Positions 9,484 to 18,857 of a DNA stretch of 64,000 bases are shown here, piece after piece. Made by a program: the position numbers and the translations under genes. Source of the DNA: Pandoraea sp. (GTDB taxonomy: Bacteria; Pseudomonadota; Gammaproteobacteria; Burkholderiales; Burkholderiaceae); contig NZ_SCSK01000008.1 in NCBI RefSeq assembly GCF_004297875.1, positions 1 to 64,000 of the forward strand, given 5' to 3'. Within the stretch, counting starts at the first letter, position 1. Each line of letters begins with the position of its first letter. The notes under the pieces are model-generated. The model did not search any database, was not told the origin of the DNA, and was given only the letters and a program-made list of their open reading frames with translations.

Positions 9484-9930
9484 TTAGTGTGAAAAATGGG
9501 CGGTAAGTTCTTGTTCTGCCGTGGTGGCCGAGCGCATGGCGCTCAGGACGTCCGGGGGGATGGCATTTGGCTTCAGGTCGCTTGCCGCGACGCAACAGAC
9601 CTTGATGGTGCCGCGCGCCAGCAATTGCTCGCCGCGCCAGGCTTCCTGCAGGAAATCGACCGACGCGCGGCCAAGCCGCTCGATGCGGCTGCGAATCGCG
9701 AGCTGGTCATCCAGGCGCGCCGGGCTGAGATAGTCGACGGCCGTGTGGCGCACCACGAACAGCATGCCGGTGCGTTTTGCCAGCAGGGACTGGTCAATGC
9801 CGAGCGAGCGCAGCCATTCGGTGCGCGCCCGCTCGAAAAATTTGAGGTAATTGGCATAAAAGACAACGTCGCCCGCATCTGTGTCTTCGTAGTAAACGCG
9901 GATTGACCAGTGAAAGTGGAATTCTGCCAT
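9484..9930 (-). CDS. ybgC: Tol-Pal-associated acyl-CoA thioesterase YbgC
   Basis: A 148-residue hot-dog fold thioesterase, first gene of the tol-pal operon. The conserved YEDTDAGDVVFYANYLKFFE segment near the N-terminus contains the catalytic Asp of the YbgC/FadM group. The start MAEFHFHW at 9930 is preferred; an in-frame ATG three codons earlier (9939) is possible. The longer open frame reaching back across the divergent dehydrogenase gene is a shadow. Substrates are thought to be short acyl-CoAs or acyl-ACP in phospholipid metabolism. Confidence 0.9.
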   Translation of the reverse strand: MAEFHFHWSIRVYYEDTDAGDVVFYANYLKFFERARTEWLRSLGIDQSLLAKRTGMLFVVRHTAVDYLSPARLDDQLAIRSRIERLGRASVDFLQEAWRGEQLLARGTIKVCCVAASDLKPNAIPPDVLSAMRSATTAEQELTAHFSH

Positions 9931-10071
9931 GCCGCGCATTTTAGCGGATGCACGGCGTGACGCCAGCGCCTTTGTGTGGTTTTTTTGTGACCGGATGTGA
10001 CACCTCTGCGAATCCGGCCGCGCCCCTATAATTGACATATTTTTATGAATTGACCACTTCGAGGAGATCCT

Positions 10072-10977
10072 GTGAGTAACGAGAATTCGCAAGCCAAACC
10101 GCGCCGCGTTGCTTTTTTGGGGCTTGGCGTAATGGGATACCCGATGGCCGGACACCTGGCGCGAGCCGGTCATCATGTCACGGTCTATAACCGGACGAAA
10201 GCCAAAGCCGATCAATGGGTCGCCGAATTCGGCGGTAAAAGTGCCGATACGCCACGTAACGCCGCGCAAGATGCCGACATCGTGATTTCCTGCGTCGGCA
10301 ATGACAACGACCTGCGCAGCGTCGTGCTGGGCGAATCCGGCGCCTTTGCGGGCATGGCCAAGGGAACCACGTATGTCGACCACACCACGGCCTCGGCCAA
10401 CGTGGCGCGCGAACTGAACGCGGCGGCGGCCGCCGCCGGCCTGCATTTCGTCGACGGCCCGGTCTCGGGCGGCGAGGCGGGCGCGCAAAAGGGCATTCTC
10501 ACCATCATGTGCGGCGGCGACGAAGCGGTATTCACCGATGTCGCGCCGGTGCTGTCGGCCTACGGCCGGGCAGTGACGCGCATCGGCGGGCCCGGCGCCG
10601 GGCAACTCGCCAAAATGGTCAACCAGATCGCCATCGCCGGCATGGTGCAGGCGCTCTCCGAGGCGGTTCACTTCGGGCAGCATGCCGGACTGGACATGCC
10701 GCTGGTGCTCGATGTCATCGGCAAGGGAGCCGCCGCCAGCTGGCAAATGGACAATCGGGGCCGCACCATGGTCGAGGACCGCTTCGATTTCGGCTTTGCG
10801 GTCGACTGGATGCGCAAGGACCTCGGGCTTTGCCTCGAAGAAGCGCAACGCACCGGCGTATCGCTGCCGGTGACGGCCCTGGTCGATCAGTTCTACGCCG
10901 ATGTGCAGGCGATGGGGGGCAATCGCTGGGATACTTCGAGTCTGATTCGCCGTCTGCGCCGTCTGACCGATAAGTAA
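10072..10977 (+). CDS. NAD(P)-dependent beta-hydroxyacid dehydrogenase (3-hydroxyisobutyrate / tartronate semialdehyde reductase family)
   Basis: A 301-residue oxidoreductase of the HIBADH superfamily. The N-terminal Rossmann motif is GLGVMGYPMAGHLARAGH (residues 17-34). The substrate signature is DGPVSGGEAGAQKG (128-141), and the catalytic lysine is Lys181 in GAGQLAKMVNQ. The start is a GTG at 10072 preceded by GAGGAG. A good -10 box (TATAAT, 10027-10032) lies upstream, without a clear -35. It is divergent from ybgC and convergent with sauU. The substrate cannot be read from sequence; 2-hydroxy-3-oxopropionate, 3-hydroxyisobutyrate or succinic semialdehyde are options. Confidence 0.85.
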   Translation: MSNENSQAKPRRVAFLGLGVMGYPMAGHLARAGHHVTVYNRTKAKADQWVAEFGGKSADTPRNAAQDADIVISCVGNDNDLRSVVLGESGAFAGMAKGTTYVDHTTASANVARELNAAAAAAGLHFVDGPVSGGEAGAQKGILTIMCGGDEAVFTDVAPVLSAYGRAVTRIGGPGAGQLAKMVNQIAIAGMVQALSEAVHFGQHAGLDMPLVLDVIGKGAAASWQMDNRGRTMVEDRFDFGFAVDWMRKDLGLCLEEAQRTGVSLPVTALVDQFYADVQAMGGNRWDTSSLIRRLRRLTDK

Positions 10978-11031
10978 GCGCAAACTGGGCGGCGCGCCCC
11001 GGCATTCCTCGCCCGGGTGCGCGCATGCCTG

Positions 11032-12324
11032 CTAGGACAGGGCGGGCTTCAAGTTTTCGAGCGTGGCGTCGTCCGCCTCCACGGTCCGATTCGGATCGAT
11101 GAACAGCGCCGCGATCGCGCCGATGCCGAGCAGCCCGGCCGAAATCAGGAACGGGATCGTGTAGCTGCCGGTTATCTGGATAAGAAAGCCGAACGCCACC
11201 GGCGAAATCATGCCGGCGATGCCGAAACCGGTATTCATCATGCCCCCGGCCGTGCCGGCGAACTTGCCGGCGATGTCGATCGGCAGGCTCCACAGCACCG
11301 CATTGGTCAACTCCAGGCAGAAGAACGACAGCGACAGCAGGATCACCGCGCCGATCGGACTGGCTGTATAGATCATCGGCAGAATGAAAATCAGCGCACC
11401 GACGAGACCGGTGAACAGGATCGTGCCGCGCGCGCGCCGCAGGTTGCCGGTGATTTTGTAGAGCTTGTCGGACAGCACGCCGCCGAGCGTGTCGCCGACC
11501 ACGCCGGCCAGCAGAGGCAGCGCCGTGAACAGCGCCAGATGCTTCAAATCAAAACCGCGCGAATCCTTCAGATACGAAGGCAGCCAGGTCAGGAACACCC
11601 ATAGCGACCAGCCGTAGCAAAAGTCCACGAAGGTCACCAGCCACATGCGGCTGATCAGCTTGCGCCACGGCGTGGGCGTGCGCCTCGCCTGAAGACCGTC
11701 GCCCTTGGCATAACCGATCTCCTTGAGCTCATCCGGCGTGACACGGCGATGCTCCTCGGGCGTGTTGGTGAAGACCAGCGCGTACAGCACGGTCCAGCAA
11801 AGGCTGAGCGCACCCAGCACGATGAACGCTTCGCGCCAGCCCTTCCAGATCACGATCGCCACCACCACCGGCGGGGTAATCGCGCCGCCCAGGCGCGCGA
11901 AGCTATGCGTGATGCCCTGCGCGAAACCCCGCTCGGCAGTCGGCATCCAGTGCGTAAAGGCGCGGGTGGCCGAGGGGAACGCGCCGCCTTCGCCAATGCC
12001 CAGCGCAAAGCGCAGGACCACCAGTGCCATGACGCTGCCGGCAAACCCGGTAGCCAGTGTCGACGCGCCCCAGATCAGCGATAACACCAACAAAACCTTC
12101 TTCGGCCCGAATTTATCCGACATCCAGCCGCCCAGGATCTGCATGACGGCATAGGGATAGGCAAAGGCGGAAAAAATCAGGCCTAGCTCGGTATTGCTCA
12201 GCCCCATCTCGTGCCGGATCATCGGTCCGGCCACGGCGATATTGACGCGATCGATGTACGCGATGAAATACATCAGGCACATGACGCCGAGGATGATGTG
12301 GCGGGTTTTGATGCGGTACTTCAT
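11032..12324 (-). CDS. sauU: MFS transporter, probable sulfoacetate importer SauU
   Basis: A 430-residue major facilitator of the anion:cation symporter type with about 12 membrane helices. The ATG at 12324 has a strong Shine-Dalgarno (AAGGAGGT); the open frame extending beyond it overlaps sauT and is not real. The N-terminus carries the family pattern YIDRVNIAVAGP, and the loop between helices 2 and 3 has GGWMSDKFGPKK. It is the third gene of sauS-sauT-sauU, the order known from Cupriavidus necator, where SauU imports sulfoacetate. The substrate is inferred from that synteny. Confidence 0.78.
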   Translation of the reverse strand: MKYRIKTRHIILGVMCLMYFIAYIDRVNIAVAGPMIRHEMGLSNTELGLIFSAFAYPYAVMQILGGWMSDKFGPKKVLLVLSLIWGASTLATGFAGSVMALVVLRFALGIGEGGAFPSATRAFTHWMPTAERGFAQGITHSFARLGGAITPPVVVAIVIWKGWREAFIVLGALSLCWTVLYALVFTNTPEEHRRVTPDELKEIGYAKGDGLQARRTPTPWRKLISRMWLVTFVDFCYGWSLWVFLTWLPSYLKDSRGFDLKHLALFTALPLLAGVVGDTLGGVLSDKLYKITGNLRRARGTILFTGLVGALIFILPMIYTASPIGAVILLSLSFFCLELTNAVLWSLPIDIAGKFAGTAGGMMNTGFGIAGMISPVAFGFLIQITGSYTIPFLISAGLLGIGAIAALFIDPNRTVEADDATLENLKPALS

Positions 12325-12449
12325 ACGACCTCCTTTGGGCGCCGCGGCGCATACTGGCGAGCAGGCCGCTGCGCGGTCCGCCGCTGTCTCTGTCGTAGTT
12401 CTGTCTGTCTCTGGCGAGGCAATCGGGTTGCCTGCTTGTTTTTTGCGGA

Positions 12450-13970
12450 TTACTTGATGTCGAGCAATTTCAGGCGCTGCACCTTTCCGGACGGGCCGCG
12501 CGGCAGCTCGGTGATCACGTGGAACTCGCGCGGCGTCTTGTAGCGGCCCAGCTCGCGCAGGCAGTGCTCGCGCAGGTCGGCCTCGTCGTAGGAAAGATTC
12601 TCGCGCACCACCACATACGCCGCAATTTCCTGGCCGTAGTTGGCATCGGGCACGCCGACCGCCGCCGCCTCCAGCACGACCGGATGCTTGAGCAGCGCCT
12701 CGTCGATCTCGCGAGGTGCGATGTTCTCGCCGCCCTTGATGATCAGCTCCTTGGCGCGGCCATTGATGAAAAAATAACCGTCGGCGTCGTGATAGCCCAG
12801 GTCCCCGGTGCGCAGCCAGCCATCGGCCGTGAAGGCTTTGCGGGTCTCTTCCGGCGCCTTGTAGTAGCCGCGCATCACATTGCCGCCGCGCAGCACGATC
12901 TCGCCGGTCTCGTTCGGCCCGAGCGTGTTGCCTTGCGGATCGATGACCCGCGCTTCGGTGCCCGACGGCTTGCCGATACTGCCCACCTTGCGCTGGGCCG
13001 GATCGAACGGATTGCTGAACGCCGGCGCCGCGGTCTCGGTCATGCCCATGGTCTCGATCACGCCGATGCCGAAGCGCTGCTCGAAGGCGCGATGATGCTC
13101 GGGCGGCAGTGCGGCCGAGGCCGAGCGGCAAAAGCGCAACAGGCTCAGATCGGTGCCGCCCAGGTCGGTCGGATCATTGAGCAGGTAGGCGATGATGGTC
13201 GGCACCACATTGATCCAGGTGCAGCCGAAGCGGCTGGCGTCGTGCCAGAAGATGCCGGCCGAAAAGCGCGCGGGCATCGCCACCGAGCCGCCATGCACGA
13301 GCGGCGCGATCGCGGTGACGACCAGACCGTTGATGTGATAAAGCGGCAGCGAGGCGAGCACCCGGTCGCTGTCGCCCAGGCGATGCTCTCGGCTGATGTG
13401 ATGGCCGGTAATGACCAGGTTGTGGTGCGTGAGCAGCACGCCCTTGGGTACGCCGGTAGTGCCCGAGGTGTACATCAGCAGCGCGTCCTGGTCGGGCTGC
13501 GGGACTGGCCCGGTCGCGTCGTCGCCGTCGCCGGAAAAAGCCGGAGGCAGCGCCGTGGCGTCGGCGCGCGTCACGATCAGCTCGATCGGACGCTCGACCT
13601 GCTCCAGCACTTGGCGCAACACCTGGGCGCCTTCTTCGGATGTAAACACCAGGCGGGTGTCCGAATGATCCAGGATGTGGCGCAATTGGGCCGGCTGGCA
13701 CAACAGGTTGATCGGATTGGCGATCAGGCCATTGGCCATGATGCCCAGCAGGATGCGCGTCGTTTGCTCGCCATTGGGCAGGAACACCGAAACCGTGTCG
13801 CCGGCCTTCAGCCCCTTGGCGGCCAATTGCCGGCCGAACCTGCGGCAAGCGTCGCGCAAGCCGCCATAGGTCAGCTCGCGGCCGCTCTCGGTCGAGATCA
13901 GATAGGTTTTGTCGGGATGCGCGGCGGCGCGCTGCTCGATCAATTCGTGCAGAGTGCGAGGTGCATTCAT
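12450..13970 (-). CDS. sauT: AMP-forming acyl-CoA ligase, probable sulfoacetate-CoA ligase SauT
   Basis: A 506-residue enzyme of the ANL superfamily. Visible motifs are the P-loop MYTSGTTGVPKGVLLTH (about 188-204), GMTETA, the hinge region GWLRTGDLGYHDADGYF, GRAKELIIKGGENI and the adenylating lysine Lys496 in PSGKVQR. It overlaps sauS by four bases (ATGA), so the two are probably co-translated. In the C. necator pathway SauT converts sulfoacetate, CoA and ATP to sulfoacetyl-CoA, which SauS reduces. The family is clear; the substrate is inferred from its neighbours, and oxalyl- or malonyl-CoA-type ligases look similar. Confidence 0.8.
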   Translation of the reverse strand: MNAPRTLHELIEQRAAAHPDKTYLISTESGRELTYGGLRDACRRFGRQLAAKGLKAGDTVSVFLPNGEQTTRILLGIMANGLIANPINLLCQPAQLRHILDHSDTRLVFTSEEGAQVLRQVLEQVERPIELIVTRADATALPPAFSGDGDDATGPVPQPDQDALLMYTSGTTGVPKGVLLTHHNLVITGHHISREHRLGDSDRVLASLPLYHINGLVVTAIAPLVHGGSVAMPARFSAGIFWHDASRFGCTWINVVPTIIAYLLNDPTDLGGTDLSLLRFCRSASAALPPEHHRAFEQRFGIGVIETMGMTETAAPAFSNPFDPAQRKVGSIGKPSGTEARVIDPQGNTLGPNETGEIVLRGGNVMRGYYKAPEETRKAFTADGWLRTGDLGYHDADGYFFINGRAKELIIKGGENIAPREIDEALLKHPVVLEAAAVGVPDANYGQEIAAYVVVRENLSYDEADLREHCLRELGRYKTPREFHVITELPRGPSGKVQRLKLLDIK

Positions 13971-15412
13971 TTGCCGTATTTCCTGAAGTAGGCGCCGAGC
14001 AGATCCTCTTGCGCAGGAACCCGTTCCGGGATCGGGCGGGCGATACGGGTAATGTTCAAATAGTGGCGGTAATTGAGGTTCTCCGAAAAATTGTTGCCGC
14101 CCCAGGTGCCGCAGCCCATCGACAGCGAGAAGGGCAGGCCGTTATCGAAGTTGCCGCCGGTCGCCAGGCAGTGCGCCTGATTGACGATGACCCGAGCCAC
14201 TGGCAGGCGCAGCCCGAGCGTGAGCGCCTGCGCGCTATCGGCCGAGTGCAGGCTCACCGAATGACCGGCGCCCATATAAGCGTAAATGTGCTCGACGATC
14301 TCGCAGGCATGGGCGAAGTCCCGCGCGCGATACACCGTCAGCACCGGTGAGAGCTTTTCGCCGGAGAACGGGTAGTCGCTGCCGAAGCCGGTTTCCTCGA
14401 CCATCAGAAACGCCGGTTGGCCAGCGTGGCTCCGGGACGCGCGCGACAGGCCCGCCAGCTGAGCGACCGTCGCGGCATTCTTGCCCGTGATATGACCGGA
14501 GAGCTTGCCGTCCGGCCACATGGCAGCCTGCAGGCGGGCTTTCTCGTCGGCGTCCAGCAATACTCCACCGCAGGCATCGAGCGCGGCGAGCATTGCGTCA
14601 TATACGGCGTCGAGAATCACCACGCTGTTCTCGGACGAGCAGCTCGTCGCGTTATCGAAAGTCTTCGAACGCTTGATCTTGTCGGCCGCGTCGGCCAGAT
14701 TGGCCGAGGCGTCGACGATCGAGGCGACGTTGCCCGCGCCGACCCCGAACGCCGGCGTGCCGCTGGTGTAAGCCATGCGCACGTTGGCCTGCGACCCCGT
14801 GGCCACCACCAGATCGGCCTGCTGCATCAGCTCCCAGGTCGCCGCCTTGCTGACCGGCGAGGGCAGGCATTGAACCAGGTCGGGCGAGACGCCGACCTTG
14901 CGCAATTCATGATGAATGAATTCGAGCAGCATCGCGCCGGCGCTCCAGCCCTTGGGCGAGGGCGCCACGATCACCGCATTGCCGCCCTTGAGCGCGTTGA
15001 TGATCTTGTTGGCGGGGGTGGCCGCCGGATTCGTGGAGGGCGTGATGGCCGCGACCACGCCGACTGGCCGCGCGATTTCGACAATGCCCTTGGCGGGATC
15101 CTCGGCAATCACGCCGACGGTTTTCACGCCGTGCAGATCACGCAGCAGCCCCAGCGTTTTGCGATAGTTCTTGCGTATCTTGTCGTCGACATTGCCCAGC
15201 CCGGTGTCGTGCACCGCGCACTCGGCCAGTTGCCGGTTGCGCTCGGGCTCCATGATGGCCCAGGCTACCGCGGCGACGGCATCGTCGATGACGCCCTGGC
15301 CCGCTTGCGAGAAAGCGGCTTGTGCGGCGCGCGCGCGGGCCACGAGCTGCGCGACCGTGGCGTGGGTTTGCGGATCGCTTTGGATGGCGCGCGATGGCGC
15401 GTTAACACTCAT
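13967..15412 (-). CDS. sauS: CoA-acylating sulfoacetaldehyde dehydrogenase SauS
   Basis: A 481-residue acylating aldehyde dehydrogenase (EutE/AdhE-like rather than classical ALDH). It has the segment PVGVVAAITPSTNPAATPANKIINALK (shown here only as the 115-142 region), typical of the acylating class, and the catalytic cysteine Cys258 in ATSCSSENS. It is the first gene of the sauSTU operon. The 327-bp upstream gap contains one copy of the conserved regulatory module. In C. necator SauS reduces sulfoacetyl-CoA to sulfoacetaldehyde with NADPH. A close relative could act on acetaldehyde or propionaldehyde, but the adjoining ligase, MFS and nearby xsc favour the sulfonate role. Confidence 0.82.
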   Translation of the reverse strand: MSVNAPSRAIQSDPQTHATVAQLVARARAAQAAFSQAGQGVIDDAVAAVAWAIMEPERNRQLAECAVHDTGLGNVDDKIRKNYRKTLGLLRDLHGVKTVGVIAEDPAKGIVEIARPVGVVAAITPSTNPAATPANKIINALKGGNAVIVAPSPKGWSAGAMLLEFIHHELRKVGVSPDLVQCLPSPVSKAATWELMQQADLVVATGSQANVRMAYTSGTPAFGVGAGNVASIVDASANLADAADKIKRSKTFDNATSCSSENSVVILDAVYDAMLAALDACGGVLLDADEKARLQAAMWPDGKLSGHITGKNAATVAQLAGLSRASRSHAGQPAFLMVEETGFGSDYPFSGEKLSPVLTVYRARDFAHACEIVEHIYAYMGAGHSVSLHSADSAQALTLGLRLPVARVIVNQAHCLATGGNFDNGLPFSLSMGCGTWGGNNFSENLNYRHYLNITRIARPIPERVPAQEDLLGAYFRKYGK

Positions 15413-15739
15413 GTGACGGCTCCCATCAGGATTGAAACGAATCGGCTGGTATCAATGGCAAAACATGCTCTGGTATCAATCTAGAGGAACCTCGGGACGC
15501 AAACGTCCCAATTTGCGCATTTTGTAGCGCACGTTCCTTTAAAGCATCGAATAATTTATTTATCGGGATTTTTATTGTCCCGATAAATGTAATTTCCAAT
15601 GAATTCGCGCGCATGAAATACCTCATCGGGCGGTATCGAACAGATCTCGGGGGAAGGTTGGCGCGTCAGGCCGCCGGCCACGTCCGCTGCGGCCGTCGCG
15701 CCGCGCGATCGACGCGGCGCGACGGCATCGCGGCGGTGC
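15413..15739. promoter_or_regulatory. sauSTU upstream region with regulatory module copy A (15446-15588)
   Basis: This 327-bp gap holds no gene. It has two copies of CTGGTATCAAT (15446-15456 and 15470-15480), an inverted repeat GGGACG-N4-CGTCCC (15494-15509), the block CCCAATTTGCGCATTTT (15507-15523) and the inverted repeat TTATCGGGA-N9-TCCCGATAA (15560-15586, arms extend to 11 bp). Three of these anchors recur at 19197-19313 with identical spacing (0, 37 and 90 bp). I infer an IclR-type operator controlling sauSTU, transcribed leftwards. I could not place a convincing -35/-10 pair. Confidence 0.75.
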
Positions 15740-17257
15740 TCAGGCGGGTTTGCCGCGCCCGAGCAGCGAGCGCACGACGGGCTTGAGCAGGGGGTAAAGA
15801 ATCGAGATCAACGAGGCAGCCATCAGCGAGCCGCTCAACGGCTGACGGAAGAACATGGTCCAATCGTTGTGATTGATGATCATGCTGCGCATGAAATTGT
15901 TCTCGCCGATCGGACCGAGAATCGCGCCGAGCACCAACGGCGAAATCGGGAAGTTGAACTTCTCGAACAGATAGCCCAATACGCCGAAGACCACGATCAT
16001 CCACACGTCCGACATGCTGTTGCGGCTGGCGTACGCGCCGATCAGGCAGAACAGCACCACCACCGCGTTGAGCACCGACTGCGGGATGGTCAGCACCTTG
16101 ACCACCAGGCGGATCCAGAAGAACCCGATGATGCACATGCCGATGATGCTGACGAACATCGACGCGAAAATCGTGTACACCACCTGGTGCGAGGTCGGGT
16201 CGGTCAACAGCATCGGGCCGGGTTGCACGCCATGCAGCAGGAAGGCCGCCAGGATGACCGCGGTGGCCGCGCTGCCGGGAATGCCCAGCGTGAGCATCGG
16301 GATCATATGGCCGGCGACCGAGGCGGTGGAGCCGATTTGCGGCGCCACGATGCCTTCGGGCATGCCGGTGCCCAACTGCGTGCGGCGCCGGCCGTACTGC
16401 TTTTCGGTGCCGTAGCAAATGAAGGACGTGATCGTCGCGCCGGCGCCCGGCACGATGCCCAGCAGCGTGCCGATCGCACTGCTGCGCAACAGCGTGCCCT
16501 TGATCTGCCAGATCTCCCGCAGCGAGGGGAAGTGCGTCTGTACCTTGCCGGTGGCGGCGTGCGTGTTATCCAGCGCCAGTCCTTGGCCCAGCCGCTTGAA
16601 CACCTCGCCCAGGCCGTACATGCCCACCAGCACCGCCACCAGTTGCACGCCGTCGCCAAGCACCGGTACCCCGAATGTGAAGCGGTTGACGCCATAAGTG
16701 CTGTCGACGCCGATACACGCCACCAACAGGCCCAGGCACAGACTGATCACCGCATTGACGAGCGACTTGCCGGCCAGCGACACGACCGTGGTCAGGCCGA
16801 AGAAGATGGCCGCGAAATAGTCCTCCGAATTGAATTTCAGCGCGATCGCCGTGAGCGGCTCGGCCAGCAGCACCATCACCACCGACGACGCCAGTCCGCC
16901 CGCCAGGGCCGCCACCAGTGCCCAGCCCAGCGGCTTGGCGGGTCCTGACTTGCGCGCCATCACGTAGCCATCCCACAGCAGCGGCACGTCGCTCGGTTCG
17001 CCCGGAATGCGGTACAGGATGGTTGTGAACGCACCGCCGTAGGTACCGGAAAAATAGATCGCGGTGAGCAGGATGACTGCCGGCTCGATCTGCATCTTGT
17101 AGGTGAACGGCAGGGCCAGCACCACGCCCATGACAAATCCCAGGCCGGGCATGATGGAGACCGCCATGCCCACCAGCAGTCCCACCACCAGCATCAGAAA
17201 ATCGAAGGACTGGAAGACATGGAAAAATCCCATGCCAAGATCGTGAAGGAGTTCCAT
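15740..17257 (-). CDS. tctA: Tripartite tricarboxylate transporter, large membrane subunit TctA
   Basis: A 505-residue membrane protein with about 12 hydrophobic segments. It contains the TctA signatures GMAVSIMPGLGFVMGV near the N-terminus and GIVPGAGATITSF near the middle, typical of the duplicated fold. It starts two bases after the tctB stop and forms tctC-tctB-tctA on the minus strand between the sau genes and sauR. The position suggests a second high-affinity importer for a sulfonate or related carboxylate; the substrate is not readable from sequence. Confidence 0.88.
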   Translation of the reverse strand: MELLHDLGMGFFHVFQSFDFLMLVVGLLVGMAVSIMPGLGFVMGVVLALPFTYKMQIEPAVILLTAIYFSGTYGGAFTTILYRIPGEPSDVPLLWDGYVMARKSGPAKPLGWALVAALAGGLASSVVMVLLAEPLTAIALKFNSEDYFAAIFFGLTTVVSLAGKSLVNAVISLCLGLLVACIGVDSTYGVNRFTFGVPVLGDGVQLVAVLVGMYGLGEVFKRLGQGLALDNTHAATGKVQTHFPSLREIWQIKGTLLRSSAIGTLLGIVPGAGATITSFICYGTEKQYGRRRTQLGTGMPEGIVAPQIGSTASVAGHMIPMLTLGIPGSAATAVILAAFLLHGVQPGPMLLTDPTSHQVVYTIFASMFVSIIGMCIIGFFWIRLVVKVLTIPQSVLNAVVVLFCLIGAYASRNSMSDVWMIVVFGVLGYLFEKFNFPISPLVLGAILGPIGENNFMRSMIINHNDWTMFFRQPLSGSLMAASLISILYPLLKPVVRSLLGRGKPA

Positions 17258-17259
17258 GG

Positions 17260-17838
17260 TCAGTGCACTCCCAGGAGCGACATCAACAGGAGGGAGACCT
17301 TGGAGAAGGGCTCATCGCCCAGCGGCAGCGAGACGTACACGACCTTCATGAAAAGGAACATGAAGAACAGCGAAAATCCCACGCCCAACCCCAGCAGGAC
17401 GCTGAGCCGTCGTTGGTGCCCGACCCACATCAGGGCAATGCTGTAGAGCACCGTGGCGATCGCGAAGCCCAGGATCGGCAGCGCGAAGGCATAGAACGCG
17501 GTCGCGGCCACGCCTGCCCATACCATGCCCGGGTACAGCTCGGGCGGATTGAGCAGGGCGGCCTCGTCGTCCTCGCCGCGCGGTTGCGCCCCCGACGGCG
17601 CCCGCAGCGTCTTGAGCGCACCGATACAGGCCGTGACGAGCATGACCACCAGGACGATCTTCGGCCAGGCGTCCGGCCCGATCTGACCGTACGTCCTCAC
17701 GAACTCGAAGCTGTCCGCGTTGTGGTAGAGGAACACCGAGAACGCCGCGATCAGCAGATAGGGCAGCGTCCTGGTCAGTCTCGACGGCGCGGCGCTCTTG
17801 CGCTGGCCAGCCAGCGCCTGGTCGGGAACACGCATCAT
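17260..17838 (-). CDS. tctB: Tripartite tricarboxylate transporter, small membrane subunit TctB
   Basis: A 192-residue protein with four predicted membrane helices (about 27-45, 62-82, 107-135 and 145-170). It fits the poorly conserved TctB family in size and topology. It overlaps tctC by four bases and precedes tctA by two, so all three are probably translated as one unit. Identity rests mainly on its position between tctC and tctA. Confidence 0.85.
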   Translation of the reverse strand: MMRVPDQALAGQRKSAAPSRLTRTLPYLLIAAFSVFLYHNADSFEFVRTYGQIGPDAWPKIVLVVMLVTACIGALKTLRAPSGAQPRGEDDEAALLNPPELYPGMVWAGVAATAFYAFALPILGFAIATVLYSIALMWVGHQRRLSVLLGLGVGFSLFFMFLFMKVVYVSLPLGDEPFSKVSLLLMSLLGVH

Positions 17839-18857
17839 TGCTTGCTCCGCGCGATCACCTCTTGCGCCTGCTTGAGCCAGTTGGCCATGAATGCATGCGC
17901 GTCGGCCAGCGGCACGTAGCTGTTCGGATCGGCGTATTGCTGCTTCAGATAATCCTTGAATTCCGGACTCTTGGCGACTTCGGCCAGCGCGTTGGCGAGA
18001 ATCTTTACCCGCTCGGGCGGCGTGCCGGCGCGCACCACGATCGCGCGGAATTGCGGTAGGGTCACGTCATAGCCGAGTTGCGTCGACACCGGCACCTTGG
18101 CGAAGGCGGGGATATCGACCGGATGTGGATAGAAAAAGATCAGCGGCCGGATTTTCCCGGAATCGAAATAGCTGCGCACATCGCCGGTCTGTTCATACAA
18201 AATGTCGCTATTGCCGCCGAGAATCGAGCTATAGCGCAACCCCGGTTTGCCGTACGGCACCGATTGCAGTTTCAGGCCCTTGCTGGCCAGGTAGCGGGTG
18301 GTGATGTCGTCCGCGCTGCCCAGGCCCGTGACGGCGACGGTCATGTTCTTGGTCTTGGCGGCCTTGACCAGGTCGGCCCAGGTTTTGTAAGGACTGTCGG
18401 CGCTGACCCAATACCCGGACGGCTGCTGGATCATGATCGCCAGCGGGATCACCTGATCCAGCTTGAACGGCGGGTTCTGGCGCGCGAGCAGCGCATAAGT
18501 GTCGCCGATCAGCACCGCCACGCTATAGCCGTCGGCGGGGGAGGTCAGCAGCTTGGTCATGCCGACCATGCCGTCGGCGCCCGGCACGTTGATCACCGGC
18601 AGCGACACCTTGAGCGACTTCTGCATGATGTTCGACGAGGTCCGCGCCAGCAGGTCGGCGCCGCCGCCGGCGCCCCATGGCACGATGAAATTGATCGGGT
18701 GATCGGGATACGCCGCAAAGGCCTGGCCGGCGCCGCCGAACAGCATCGCCAGGCCGAGCAGCGGGCCGCCCAGGCGGACTAATGCGCGTAGGCCTGCGGC
18801 AAAGGTGAAACGCTTGGTCTCCAGACCGGGAAGTCGCCCGGAAATCGTCGAACGCAT
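17835..18857 (-). CDS. tctC: Tripartite tricarboxylate transporter, periplasmic binding protein TctC
   Basis: A 340-residue solute receptor. The ATG at 18857 has a Shine-Dalgarno (AAGGAGAC) and opens a long signal peptide ending near residue 48 (AGQAFA, then AYPDHPINF). The family signature IxFIVPWGAGGGADLLAR follows (ending in the GGxxD-type motif), and VPGADGMVGM is also present. The frame extends upstream of 18857 but without coding character. The product captures an organic anion for TctBA. Confidence 0.88.
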   Translation of the reverse strand: MRSTISGRLPGLETKRFTFAAGLRALVRLGGPLLGLAMLFGGAGQAFAAYPDHPINFIVPWGAGGGADLLARTSSNIMQKSLKVSLPVINVPGADGMVGMTKLLTSPADGYSVAVLIGDTYALLARQNPPFKLDQVIPLAIMIQQPSGYWVSADSPYKTWADLVKAAKTKNMTVAVTGLGSADDITTRYLASKGLKLQSVPYGKPGLRYSSILGGNSDILYEQTGDVRSYFDSGKIRPLIFFYPHPVDIPAFAKVPVSTQLGYDVTLPQFRAIVVRAGTPPERVKILANALAEVAKSPEFKDYLKQQYADPNSYVPLADAHAFMANWLKQAQEVIARSKQ

